Origin: Holophaga sp.
Lineage (GTDB): Bacteria > Acidobacteriota > Holophagae > Holophagales > Holophagaceae
Length of the DNA stretch: 64,000 nucleotides
Assembly (NCBI GenBank): GCA_016715205.1
Contig: JADKBC010000006.1
Span: forward strand, 1 to 64,000
Direction: 5' to 3'
In this document: piece after piece, positions 53,210-62,022 of the stretch
Layout of the letters: each line of letters starts with the position of its first letter
Numbering within the stretch: position 1 is the stretch's first letter
The notes under the pieces: model-generated
The model's input: only the letters and a program-made list of their open reading frames with translations
Databases searched by the model: none
What the model was told of the DNA's origin: nothing
Program-made: the position numbers and the translations under genes

Positions 53210-54142
53210 TCAGTTCCCTTCCTTCATGGTCGCAACATCCCCGTGAAGGGCACGGATCAGCACCTCGTCCAGGCGATCATGGCGGGGCGTGAGTTGCACC
53301 AGCACCGCGCCGACCTTGTGGGCCCACTGGAAGGCATCCTTGGCATCGGTGCCGTGGAGTTCCAGATCGTACAGCCCATGGTGGTCTTCCAGCACCCGGC
53401 CCAGTTCATCGAGCTGGGTTCGCTGGGTTTCGTTGAGGGGATCCAGGAAGCGCAGCTCAAAGCGCTTGGCCAGCATTTTGCGCAGTCCGGCCATGGAGCC
53501 CGAGGCTTTCAGGTGGCCCTTGTCCAGAATCACCAATTGATCGGCGCAGCGTTCCACATCCTCCAGGAGATGGCTGGCGAGGATGACGCCCGTGCCCAGT
53601 TCGGCGCGGACCTTCAGCACCAAATCCAGCATGCGGCGCCGTCCCTCAGGATCCAGCCCGTTGGTGGGCTCGTCCATGAAGACCAGCTCGGGGGAATGCA
53701 CCAAGGCCTGGGCCAGCTTCACTCGCTGGCGCATGCCGGTGGAATAGCCAGAAACATGGCGATACCGGGATTCATCCAGGCCCACGAAATAGAGCACCTC
53801 GTGGGCGCGGTCCCGGGCCGAATCGGCGGGCAGGCCCGAAAGCTCGCCCCAGAAGGCCACCTGCTCGAAGGCGCTGACATCTTCGATCAGAGCGTCGTAT
53901 TCGGGCATGTAGCCGATGCGCGCCCGCAACCGGGCCGCATCCGGGCTGCCCAGGCCTACGCCCAGCACCTGCCCGCCGCCCTTGGCGGGGGTCAATAGCC
54001 CCAGCAGGGTTTTGAGCAGGGTGGATTTGCCGGAGCCATTGGGCCCCAAAAGACCCACGATACCGTCTTCGAGTTCAAGGCTGAGGTTGGCGAGGGCCAC
54101 CACATCTCCGTAGCGGACCTCAAGGTCTTGGAATGCGATCAA
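53210..54142 (-). CDS. ABC transporter ATP-binding protein (first pair)
   Basis: A 310-residue ATPase. Walker A GPNGSGKST, signature VSGYSTGMRQRVKLAQALV and Walker B ELVFMDEPTNGLDPEG are visible, followed by an H loop in LASHLLED. It is first in a minus-strand cluster of two ATPase-permease pairs and the M16 peptidase. It faces the solute-binding sensor-like gene with about 127 bp between them. Confidence 0.93.
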   Translation of the reverse strand: MIAFQDLEVRYGDVVALANLSLELEDGIVGLLGPNGSGKSTLLKTLLGLLTPAKGGGQVLGVGLGSPDAARLRARIGYMPEYDALIEDVSAFEQVAFWGELSGLPADSARDRAHEVLYFVGLDESRYRHVSGYSTGMRQRVKLAQALVHSPELVFMDEPTNGLDPEGRRRMLDLVLKVRAELGTGVILASHLLEDVERCADQLVILDKGHLKASGSMAGLRKMLAKRFELRFLDPLNETQRTQLDELGRVLEDHHGLYDLELHGTDAKDAFQWAHKVGAVLVQLTPRHDRLDEVLIRALHGDVATMKEGN

Positions 54143-54269
54143 GGGGAATCTCCTGGATGAGGCGGATACGGGGTTGGGAGCTTCGAGTTTACCGGCGGAC
54201 TTGACCCCGGCGTGGTTCGCCGGGATCCTTCAGGCGATTCCGCTCCGATATCCCAGTACAGGAGGCTGT

Positions 54270-55433
54270 GTGCGAGCATTCTCGTTTTTCCCTCGCATCC
54301 GACCCTACGGATGGGGGCGACGGTGCTTGGTGATCCTGCTCGTGACGGTTTCGGCCTTGTTGGCGGCCCAGGAACCCCTTCGGCTGCGGGTGGGGGTGGA
54401 TACCGATTATCCACCCTTTGAATGGGTGGATACCGCGGGGCGACCCCAGGGCTACACCGTGGAATTGCTGCGGGCCGTTGCCAAATCCCAGAACCTTGCG
54501 GTGGATTTTTATCCCATGGGCTGGCGTGAACTGCGGACGGCCTTTGCTCGGGGTGAGCTAGATGTGTTGACGGGCATGGCGCCTTCAGAACGGCGCCTCA
54601 ACACCATCGACTTCAGCATTCCCCATTCAACGCTGAACTACAGCATCCTCACTCGGGTGGGCGAAACTAGAATCCGTTCGGAACGGGATTTGGCTGGAAA
54701 GTTGATTCTGTCGGAAGAAGGTGATGTGCTGCACGAATACCTGGTGGCACAGGGCTTGAAGGTGCAAGGCGTGAGCTCGCCCCGGGAGGCTCTGGCAATG
54801 CTTTCGGGCGGTACTGGCGATTGCGCAGTGGTGCCCCGGCTGATGTGGCTGTATCAGGAAAAAGCCAAGCCAACCCCCAATCTTCGTGTGGTTCCATCAG
54901 AGTTGTTTCCCGCCAAATACTGTTTTGCGGTACCCAAGGGACAGGAAGCGCTGCTTGCGAAATTGAACGAGGGGCTGTTCCTGGCCAAGCAGAATGGCAC
55001 CATGGACGCACTTCAGGACCGTTACCTGGGATCCCTGGAAGCGGCGGATCTTTCCCTCAAAATGGCCCTGCGGCGAGCCCTGCCGAGCCTGTTCACCGGC
55101 ATCCTTGCCTTGGGCCTCGCGGTGGCCCTGGGGTGGTCGTTGGCCTTGCGCCGGGCGGTGAAGCTCAAGACGGCGGCCCTCAAAGTCACCATCGGGGAAC
55201 TGGAGGGCGCTCTGGCCGAAGTCAAACAGCTTTCCGGGTTGATCCCCATGTGCGCGGGCTGCAAAAAAATCCGCGATGACGGAGGCTACTGGGAGGCCGT
55301 GGAAGCCTATCTGGGGCGCCATTCCGAAGCGCAGTTCACCCATGGGTTGTGTCCCGATTGCGTACAGGTCTATTTCCCGGATTTCCGGAAAGCGACCTCC
55401 GCCAGGGTGGAGACTTCTCGGTCCTCGGAATAG
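54270..55433 (+). CDS. SBP_bac_3-like membrane sensor with C-terminal cysteine box
   Basis: A GTG at 54270 sits four bases after AGGAGG, giving 387 residues. A signal segment (LVILLVTVSALLAA) precedes a type 3 periplasmic solute-binding domain (about 37-262: VGVDTDYPPFEWVDTAGRPQ, GELDVLTGMAPSERRL). A membrane helix (about 270-292) and a short coiled segment follow. The cytosolic end carries a paired CxxC box, MCAGCKKIRDDGGYW (Cys328/331) and HGLCPDC (Cys361/364), otherwise seen attached to two-component sensors. There is no kinase domain, so it may signal through the cysteines or bind a partner. Confidence 0.82.
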   Translation: MRAFSFFPRIRPYGWGRRCLVILLVTVSALLAAQEPLRLRVGVDTDYPPFEWVDTAGRPQGYTVELLRAVAKSQNLAVDFYPMGWRELRTAFARGELDVLTGMAPSERRLNTIDFSIPHSTLNYSILTRVGETRIRSERDLAGKLILSEEGDVLHEYLVAQGLKVQGVSSPREALAMLSGGTGDCAVVPRLMWLYQEKAKPTPNLRVVPSELFPAKYCFAVPKGQEALLAKLNEGLFLAKQNGTMDALQDRYLGSLEAADLSLKMALRRALPSLFTGILALGLAVALGWSLALRRAVKLKTAALKVTIGELEGALAEVKQLSGLIPMCAGCKKIRDDGGYWEAVEAYLGRHSEAQFTHGLCPDCVQVYFPDFRKATSARVETSRSSE

Positions 55434-55497
55434 CCTTTCTCTGCGCGGGTTCGCAGACGCCACCGGCTGTGGGACACTGGCGTTTTAAGGCCCACCC

Positions 55498-57519
55498 ATG
55501 ACCGAAAGAAAGCCCTTCTATCGCTCAAGCACGTTCTATATTTTTCTGGGCCTGATCCTGGGCGTGGTGTTGGGGGGCTTTCTGCCAAAGGACCAGCATC
55601 CGGTGGCCTATGATCTGTTCCGCTTTCTGTCGAAGGCCTTCATTTCCCTGATCAAGGGCCTGATCGTACCCCTGTTGGTGTCCACCATCATCGTGGGCAT
55701 CGCCCAGACCGGAGACATCAAGGCCGTGGGGCGCATGGGCGGGAAAGCATTGTTGTACTTTGAGATCGTCACCACCATTGCCCTCTTCCTTGGTCTGGCC
55801 ATCGCCAACTGGTTGAAACCAGGCGCGCACCTGCCCATGGACCTTTCGGCCCATACGGCGGTGGCTGCTGCCAAGGCACAAACAGGTTGGGAAATCGCCC
55901 TGCACATGTTCCCCAGCAATGTGGTGGAGCACGCGGCCAAGGCGGACATCCTGCCCGTGGTGATTTTTGCCACCCTCTTTGGTATCGCACTGACCAAGGT
56001 GGGGGAGAAGGGGCGGCCCGTGCTGGCCTTCTTTGATGGCGTGGCGCAGACCATGTTCAAGTACACGGACATGGTGATGAAACTTACGCCATTGGGCGTG
56101 TTCGGGGCCATGGCCTACAACGTCAGTTCGATGTCTGCCGGGCACGTGGTCAATGGGGTCAATTACCAGGGCTGGCCCGCCGTTTTCTATTTGCTGAAAC
56201 AGTATTCCCTGCTGGTGGGCAGCCTATACTTGGCCCTGGCTGCACTCTTCGTGTTGGTGTTCATGCCTGTGATGTGGCTGTGCGGCGTGAAGGTTTGGAA
56301 CTTCCTCAAGGCCATCAAGGATCCCGCCCTCACCGCCTATTCCACCGCCAGCAGCGAGGCGGCCCTGCCGAAGCTGCTGGAGGAAACCGTGCGCTTCGGC
56401 GTGCCCCGGCGGGTGGCCAGTTTTGTCATTCCCACGGGCTACAGCTTCAACCTGGATGGCAGCACCCTGTACTTGGTGCTGGCCTCCATGACCATCGCCC
56501 AGGCGGCCCACGCGGCCAATCCCGCCCTTTATCCAGTGATGGGCTTCGGCACCCAGATCGCCATGGTCTTCACCTTCATGCTCACCTCCAAAGGGGTAGC
56601 CGGGGTGCCCCGGGCCACCCTGGTGATCATCGCCGCCACCATTGGCGGGTTTGGGCTACCCGGGGATGCGGGCATTGCCATGCTGCTGGCCGTGGACGAG
56701 ATCATGGACATGGCCCGCACCACCATCAATGTCATCGGCAATGGGCTGGCCTCCGTGGTGATCGCCAAGTGGGAAGGCGTTTTTTGGAACGGAAGTGGAC
56801 ACCCTGCCCAGCGCGAACGAGTGATGACTTCATGCGATGCTGGAAGGGCGGAGGACCCCTTGAAGCTTATCGTTTGGGATTTCGACGGCACGCTGGCGGA
56901 TAGCCGGGCGCTCATTGTGGCGGGCATGGAGCATGCCCTGGCCGGGCTGGGGCTGCAGGATCGTCCTGGCCTGCGTGAGGAATGGCTGCGCTATGTGGGC
57001 TTGCCAGTGGAGGAGGGCCTGCAGCGGACCTTTGCCCCCCTTGGCCTGGACCCTGTGGAAGTGCTGAGGATTTACCGAACTTTCGACTGGATTGCCAACG
57101 AGCCTCTGCTGGTGCCCTTTGATGGCATGGATGCCTTGGTGCACGACCTCCACAACCTGGGCGTCAAGATGGCCATCGCGTCCTCCAAGCGGGGCATTCC
57201 CCTGCGCCGTCAGGTGGAGACCTTTGGCTGGGCCCCCTGTTTCAGTCCGCTGGTGACCCCGGACGATGTGCGCCTGGGCAAGCCCCATCCCGAAAGCCTG
57301 GAAATCTGCTTGGCCGCCCATGACCTTCAACCGGGCCAAGCCGTGATGGTGGGGGACACGCCCTTCGACCTCGATATGGCCAACCGGGCTGGCGTACCCA
57401 GTGTGGCCGTGGGGCACGGGTTTTACGGCCGAGAAGCCCTGGAAGCCTGCGGGCCTCGGGCCTACGCACCCGATGTCCCTGCCCTGCGGGATATCCTTTT
57501 AGCCATGGTGACCCCATGA
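55498..57519 (+). CDS. Dicarboxylate/amino acid:cation symporter, as read fused to a HAD phosphatase
   Basis: Residues 1-440 are a DAACS-family (GltP/DctA) symporter: helices in FLGLILGVVLGGFL and others, the substrate loop TAYSTASSEAALPKLLEE and the helix 7 motif TGYSFNLDGSTLYL. Residues 443-673 are a HAD phosphatase. The junction contains a run of six T (56780-56785). With five T the symporter would end KWEGVFGTEVDTLPSANE with TGA at 56822-56824 overlapping an ATG (TGATG). This strongly suggests two genes joined by a one-base sequence error or slippage, with the symporter being 55498-56824. Confidence 0.85.
   Translation: MTERKPFYRSSTFYIFLGLILGVVLGGFLPKDQHPVAYDLFRFLSKAFISLIKGLIVPLLVSTIIVGIAQTGDIKAVGRMGGKALLYFEIVTTIALFLGLAIANWLKPGAHLPMDLSAHTAVAAAKAQTGWEIALHMFPSNVVEHAAKADILPVVIFATLFGIALTKVGEKGRPVLAFFDGVAQTMFKYTDMVMKLTPLGVFGAMAYNVSSMSAGHVVNGVNYQGWPAVFYLLKQYSLLVGSLYLALAALFVLVFMPVMWLCGVKVWNFLKAIKDPALTAYSTASSEAALPKLLEETVRFGVPRRVASFVIPTGYSFNLDGSTLYLVLASMTIAQAAHAANPALYPVMGFGTQIAMVFTFMLTSKGVAGVPRATLVIIAATIGGFGLPGDAGIAMLLAVDEIMDMARTTINVIGNGLASVVIAKWEGVFWNGSGHPAQRERVMTSCDAGRAEDPLKLIVWDFDGTLADSRALIVAGMEHALAGLGLQDRPGLREEWLRYVGLPVEEGLQRTFAPLGLDPVEVLRIYRTFDWIANEPLLVPFDGMDALVHDLHNLGVKMAIASSKRGIPLRRQVETFGWAPCFSPLVTPDDVRLGKPHPESLEICLAAHDLQPGQAVMVGDTPFDLDMANRAGVPSVAVGHGFYGREALEACGPRAYAPDVPALRDILLAMVTP
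56860..57519 (+). CDS. HAD-family phosphatase (Gph-like)
   Basis: The HAD domain that ends the frame above is probably a gene of its own. GGAGG at 56850-56854 stands five bases before a TTG at 56860, which gives MKLIVWDFDGTLADSRALI, with the nucleophile in DFDGT. Downstream are SSKR (motif II), the lysine in GKPHPESLEI and GDTPFDLDMANRAG (motif III), as in phosphoglycolate phosphatase-like enzymes. ATG at 56824, overlapping the restored symporter stop, is the alternative start. Substrate is unknown. Its end overlaps moaC by four bases. Confidence 0.75.
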   Translation: MKLIVWDFDGTLADSRALIVAGMEHALAGLGLQDRPGLREEWLRYVGLPVEEGLQRTFAPLGLDPVEVLRIYRTFDWIANEPLLVPFDGMDALVHDLHNLGVKMAIASSKRGIPLRRQVETFGWAPCFSPLVTPDDVRLGKPHPESLEICLAAHDLQPGQAVMVGDTPFDLDMANRAGVPSVAVGHGFYGREALEACGPRAYAPDVPALRDILLAMVTP

Positions 57520-58013
57520 AATTGACCCACCTGGATGCCGAGGGCCGACCCACCATGGTGGATGTCTCTACCAAGGGCATCACCCCACGCCGAGCGGTGG
57601 CGGTGGGCTGTCTGGAACTTTCCCCGGCCTGCGGGGAGGCACTGGAACAGGGCGGCGGCCCCAAGGGCGACCCCTGGTCGGTGGTGCGCATCGCTGCCAT
57701 CGGTGGCGTTAAGCGCACGTCGGATCTAATCCCCTTGGCCCATCCGTTGATCGTGGATGCGGTCAATGTATCTCACCACTGGGAACCGGGAAGTGCCCGG
57801 GCCTGGTTGCGGGTGGAGGTTTCCATGGAAGGCCGCACGGGGGTGGAGATGGAGGCCCTTGCGGGAGTAACCGCTGGATTATTAGCACTTTACGACATGT
57901 TGAAGGCCGTGAGTCACGAAATGTCTCTAGGCCCTGTGCGACTTCTCCGTAAGGAAGGGGGAAGGCGTGGAACCATTTCCTGGCCCTGGCCAGACTGCCC
58001 GTGGATGGACTAA
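57516..58013 (+). CDS. moaC: Cyclic pyranopterin monophosphate synthase MoaC
   Basis: A 165-residue enzyme of molybdenum cofactor synthesis that turns the MoaA product into cPMP. Typical motifs are MVDVSTKGITPRRAVA, GVKRTSDLIPLAHPL and GVEMEALAGVTAGLLALYDM-LKAV, with the conserved Asp and Lys of DMLK. It overlaps the HAD gene by four bases. No other mo cofactor gene is near. Confidence 0.95.
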   Translation: MKLTHLDAEGRPTMVDVSTKGITPRRAVAVGCLELSPACGEALEQGGGPKGDPWSVVRIAAIGGVKRTSDLIPLAHPLIVDAVNVSHHWEPGSARAWLRVEVSMEGRTGVEMEALAGVTAGLLALYDMLKAVSHEMSLGPVRLLRKEGGRRGTISWPWPDCPWMD

Positions 58014-58033
58014 GTAAAAATCGATATTCGTTG

Positions 58034-58053
58034 GCGAGTCAAATGAGACTCGC
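58034..58053 (+). terminator. Hairpin after moaC
   Basis: GCGAGTC-AAATGA-GACTCGC, 21 bp after the moaC stop. A second small hairpin and a T7 run (near 58106) lie further on. It may end the symporter-HAD-moaC transcript. Confidence 0.45.
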
Positions 58054-58151
58054 TACCATGGACAACCTTGATCTTCCACCATGGGGCATGGTCCCCAAGG
58101 AGGCTTTTTTTAGCATTCCCTTTTCCACCCCCCCACGTTTCGGGAGGCCCC

Positions 58152-59177
58152 ATGAGACTGTCGTCGCTCGTGCTCGTGCTTTCCCTGGTGGGAATGTCAG
58201 GGGATTTGCAGGCTGCGAAGCCCGTCCGAAAGACGGTTGCCGTCGCGGGCAAGCATAAGGTGAAAAAAGGCGAGACCGCCGCCAAGGTCGCGCGGCAGTT
58301 CAAGCTGACCCTTGGGCAGCTTGAGGAACTGAACCCTGACTTGAATCTTGCCAAGCTGACAGTAGGAGCGGTGCTGCGCGTGGTGCCCGACAAGACCATT
58401 GCTCTTCGCAAGGAAGTGGTGCCTGCCAAGAACTTCCAGCCCGTGACCCCCGTGCCGGCCACGCCCAGCCTTCGGCCGACATCCCTGGTGCATTTGGAAC
58501 GTGTGCTGCCCTCTGCCAACCTGCGCGCGGTGCCCGATGGTTCTGCCCTCGGCGGTGTAAGTCGGGTGGGTGATCACAAGGCCATGGCCGCGCAGATGCA
58601 AGTGGTCGTGCCGCGCCAGGATACCCCCGAACTCCCCGCTGCACCTGGCTTCGAAGCCGCCGATCCCACCCGGTTGGACCTGCTCTGGCCCGTGGCGACG
58701 CGCAGCATCAGTTCCGCCTGGGGCCCTCGGATCCGTACGCGTACCGTCCGTTTGAAGACCGCCACCAACACCAAGAAAAAAGTTCGGCAACGGTACCGGG
58801 GCAATCACCGTGGGCTAGATTTGACGGCGCCGATGGGCACGGATGTCTATGCGGCCCTGGATGGCACCGTGATCGACGCCGGGCGCCACAAGGACTACGG
58901 AAACTTCGTGGTGGTGGACCATGGCAACGGCGTAACGACGCTCTATGGCCATCACAAGCTCAATTTTGTGCGCATCGGCGAAACGGTGATCCGTGGCCAG
59001 AAGATTGCCGAAGTCGGCCGCACTGGCCGGTCTACGGGCCCCCACCTGCATTTCGAACTGCGCCTCGATGGGGTCCACCAGAACCCATTGCCCATGCTCA
59101 ATGACGTGGAAGAAATTCCGGCGGAATTATTGGCCCTGAACGAATCCGCCGTGCCACCCACCCGCAACCGCCGCTGA
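58152..59177 (+). CDS. LysM/M23-family murein peptidase-like protein
   Basis: The ATG at 58152 follows GGGAGG and gives 341 residues. The signal peptide is LVLVLSLVGMSGDLQA. A LysM domain (HKVKKGETAAKVARQFKLT, about 40-85) binds peptidoglycan. A long linker leads to an M23 domain whose zinc motifs HRGLDLTAPMGTDV (HxxxD) and HLHFEL are intact. It likely cuts peptidoglycan cross-links or activates an amidase in the periplasm (NlpD/EnvC type). Confidence 0.92.
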   Translation: MRLSSLVLVLSLVGMSGDLQAAKPVRKTVAVAGKHKVKKGETAAKVARQFKLTLGQLEELNPDLNLAKLTVGAVLRVVPDKTIALRKEVVPAKNFQPVTPVPATPSLRPTSLVHLERVLPSANLRAVPDGSALGGVSRVGDHKAMAAQMQVVVPRQDTPELPAAPGFEAADPTRLDLLWPVATRSISSAWGPRIRTRTVRLKTATNTKKKVRQRYRGNHRGLDLTAPMGTDVYAALDGTVIDAGRHKDYGNFVVVDHGNGVTTLYGHHKLNFVRIGETVIRGQKIAEVGRTGRSTGPHLHFELRLDGVHQNPLPMLNDVEEIPAELLALNESAVPPTRNRR

Positions 59178-59189
59178 GATTTTCTAGAT

Positions 59190-59216
59190 CCCTCCAAGGT
59201 TCTGAACCTTGGAGGG
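59190..59216 (+). terminator. Hairpin after the M23 peptidase gene
   Basis: CCCTCCAAGG-TTCTGAA-CCTTGGAGGG, 12 bp after the stop. The stem is 10 bp and perfect; no T-tract follows. Confidence 0.55.
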
Positions 59217-59307
59217 GGCTCAACGCACTCAACCAACGTCCCTTCCTCCAAGCCAAGGACGAGGGGCCGTGGTACTCTGGGCTTTTGGCCCCTTTTCCGA
59301 GGTCGTG

Positions 59308-61176
59308 ATGCTGGTTTTGCAATCTACATGGCGCTACCTAGTGGTTTCCGCAACCCTAGGAATGATTTCACTTGCCTTGGGCTGTGGGGGGAAAACCCCA
59401 GGCTACCACGACCCCGACCCCCGTTTACACCGTTTCCGGAACCGTGAAATACACGCGGGTGCCCTTGGTGAAGGACCCCGTCAGCGGCATGCCCACAGGC
59501 CTCGAAACCGATCCGGCCAAGTTCGTGGAATTGCCTGCCCGTGGAATCATGGTGAGGGCACTCCAAGGCAAGGATGAAACCGATGCCACCGGTGCGACCG
59601 TCAAGGTGTGGCGGGCTGTGGGATCCACCCTGACCTCCTCCACAGGCACGTACACGCTCAGTGTTGAAGGAACCTATGAGACTTTTGTGGAAGTTGTTGG
59701 AATCATGGAATATTCCTCCAGCAACCAAATCCGCATCGTTCCAACGGATATTACAAGTTCACTACCCATTGTCGATCGCCCCTTGCTGGCGCTTCGCAAG
59801 GGTGCGGATGGAAGCAGCCCCGCAGGCAACACCACTCCTGGCGTGATCATTTCAGCCAATGCCACGGTGGATTTCAATGTGGGTCTCAACACCGCTTGGT
59901 GGCAAACGCCCCAGACCCTCAGTCTGATGAAGACCGGGTCTGTTCTGGAAACGACTGGCAGTGGAAGCCGCATTCTGGGGATCCTGGACACCGCCTATAC
60001 GTATGCGGTTGCTTTCGGAAATCCGGCTCCGGGGAACACCATGAACCTGCATTATCAGGCGGGGACCACCTGGGCCTTCGGGAATCGACCTTCTTTTGTT
60101 GAGTACGATGCGACAACCTACCCCAAGTCCTTTGATGGTGGTTCCTACCAGTTCTTCGGGGCGATTCGGGCCGAGACGGGTACCGGGAAGGATGACACCT
60201 GGAACGAGGCGGCTCTGTTTTCTCTTTTCGCCCGCAATTGGGTGGTTAGACAAGGCATTTCCCGGGCCCTTCCGACCCAGTCGAGGCTGGATTTCACGGA
60301 TCTTCAGGATCTTGCCCCGGATATGGCCGTGCTCGAAGGGTTCGTGCCCGCCATCGCCGCGGTGCTGATGAAGTCCCCCTACCTTGCCCAGGATCTAGCC
60401 GCAGTGCCCACGACTAGGGACGTCCGGGTTCGCACGGGGTTGGGCTCCGATGCCTATTCCGCAGGCAATATCGCGGCGCTCTCCTGGGAAATCGCGCTCA
60501 AGAGCAATAGTCTTCCCTCTCCGGGAACGCCCACAGATTGGATGAAGCTGGACGCCCTGGCTTCTGGCCGTTATTTTTCCGCGATCCTGGCGAAGGACGA
60601 TAGCACCTACCCGATTGACATCGCCAACATCTACACTCAGATCGGCCGACTCAAGGAAGCCAAAAGTGGGACAGATTCGGTGGACTTGGCCGGGATTTTT
60701 CGGATGCGGCACTCACCACCTTGTTGACCCCGTTCAATATCACCTGGCCCAGACCCACCACCCTTCCCGAATCAAAGTTCCTGGTGGATTGGGGAAAGGG
60801 ATCCCAATACTTCGGCAACCGCCCTGCCTGTGTTAACGCTCAGCATGGCCAACGCACATCTCAATGGAGAGCTGACCCCGGTCTACCCGAATCATTCCAA
60901 GGCAGAGATCTTTCAAGCTCGGTTCACCCTGTCCAAGGATCGCAAGTATCGACTGACTATGCAAACACCTGGCGGGATTCCTGCCGGGGCTCAGGTTGAG
61001 GTGATTATCGGCGCAGCACGAGCCGATTCAGCAGTAATGTCAGCTCCGTGGATGATTTCTGGTTGATTGGCAACGCCACCACACCAACCTTTCAATCGGT
61101 TCAGGTGCGTCTCTTGAGCCCATCGGTTCAGCAGCCTGATCTGCCGATCACGCTGGGTTTGGTCGCACTGAACTAG
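59308..61176 (+). pseudogene. Lipoprotein with multiple frame breaks
   Basis: Starts at ATG 59308 behind GAGG, with a lipobox LALGC. The reading frame breaks at G6/A4/C4 (59386-59399), near 60692-60700, near 60819-60824 and near 61020-61024. Between breaks each segment reads as a sensible protein: TVSGTVKYTRVPLVKDP at the start, a long middle up to about 60690, then DFSDAALTTLLTPFNI, LTLSMANAHLNGEL and finally SSVDDFWLIGNATTPTFQSV to a stop at 61176. Restoring all breaks gives a lipoprotein of about 620 residues. Breaks alternate between extra and missing bases. It is either decaying or affected by sequence errors. Confidence 0.75.
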
Positions 61177-61184
61177 GGGACACC

Positions 61185-62000
61185 ATGGATATTCAACCCG
61201 CTTTTGAAACCCTGAAATCCCGCGCGCCCTTTGTTCCGGAAGTGGCGCTGGTGCTGGGATCTGGCCTTGGGCAGTTGGCCCATTGTCCGGAGGCCATGGC
61301 CGGTGTCTCCATCCCGTTTACGGAAATCCCCGGTTTTCCGAAGCAGACCGTGCTGGGCCATGCGGGGAAAATGATTTTCTGCGAACTGGAGGGCCGCAAG
61401 GTGCTGCTCCAGGCAGGTCGTTTCCATTTCTACGAGGGCAATCCCATGGCCCTCTGCACAGCGCCCATGCGGATGTATGGCCGACTGGGTGTCAAAGCCG
61501 TGCTGCATACCAATGCTGCAGGCGCCGTGAATTGGAATTACCAGGTGGGCGAGCTAATGCTCATCAGCGACCATATCAATCTGCAAGGCACCAATGCCCT
61601 GATTGGCGCCAATGTAGAACCTGGCCCCCGTTTTGTGGACATGACCGAAGCCTACGACAAGGGGTTGCGCCAGCAGATCCATGCCGCTGCCACCGCCTGC
61701 GGCCAGCGTTTGCAGGAAGGTGTCTATCTGGCGGTTACCGGTCCTAGTTTCGAGACCCCTGCCGAGATTCGCGCCTTCCGCACTCTGGGTGCCGATGCCG
61801 TGGGCATGAGTACGGTGCCGGAAGTCATTGTGGCTCGGCACGAGGGCCTGAAGGTCGCGGGCATCAGTTGCCTCTGCAACATGGCCGCCGGCATGCTGCC
61901 CCAGCCCCTGACCCACGCTGAAGTGCTGGAAGCAGGCGCCGCCGCGGCAGCGCGATTCGAAGCCCTGGTGCGCTGTTTTGTGCGGGATCTGAAACTCTAG
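61185..62000 (+). CDS. Purine nucleoside phosphorylase
   Basis: A 271-residue trimeric PNP of the human type. It splits purine nucleosides with phosphate. Motifs are LVLGSGLGQLA at the N-terminus (phosphate site), HTNAAGAVNWNYQVGELMLI, and the purine site in MSTVPEVIVARHEG with ISCLCNMAAG after it. GGGGA lies ahead of the ATG. With apt and SurE elsewhere in the window it serves nucleoside salvage. Confidence 0.94.
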   Translation: MDIQPAFETLKSRAPFVPEVALVLGSGLGQLAHCPEAMAGVSIPFTEIPGFPKQTVLGHAGKMIFCELEGRKVLLQAGRFHFYEGNPMALCTAPMRMYGRLGVKAVLHTNAAGAVNWNYQVGELMLISDHINLQGTNALIGANVEPGPRFVDMTEAYDKGLRQQIHAAATACGQRLQEGVYLAVTGPSFETPAEIRAFRTLGADAVGMSTVPEVIVARHEGLKVAGISCLCNMAAGMLPQPLTHAEVLEAGAAAAARFEALVRCFVRDLKL

Positions 62001-62022
62001 CTTCCCTGGCAGACTGGGCGCC

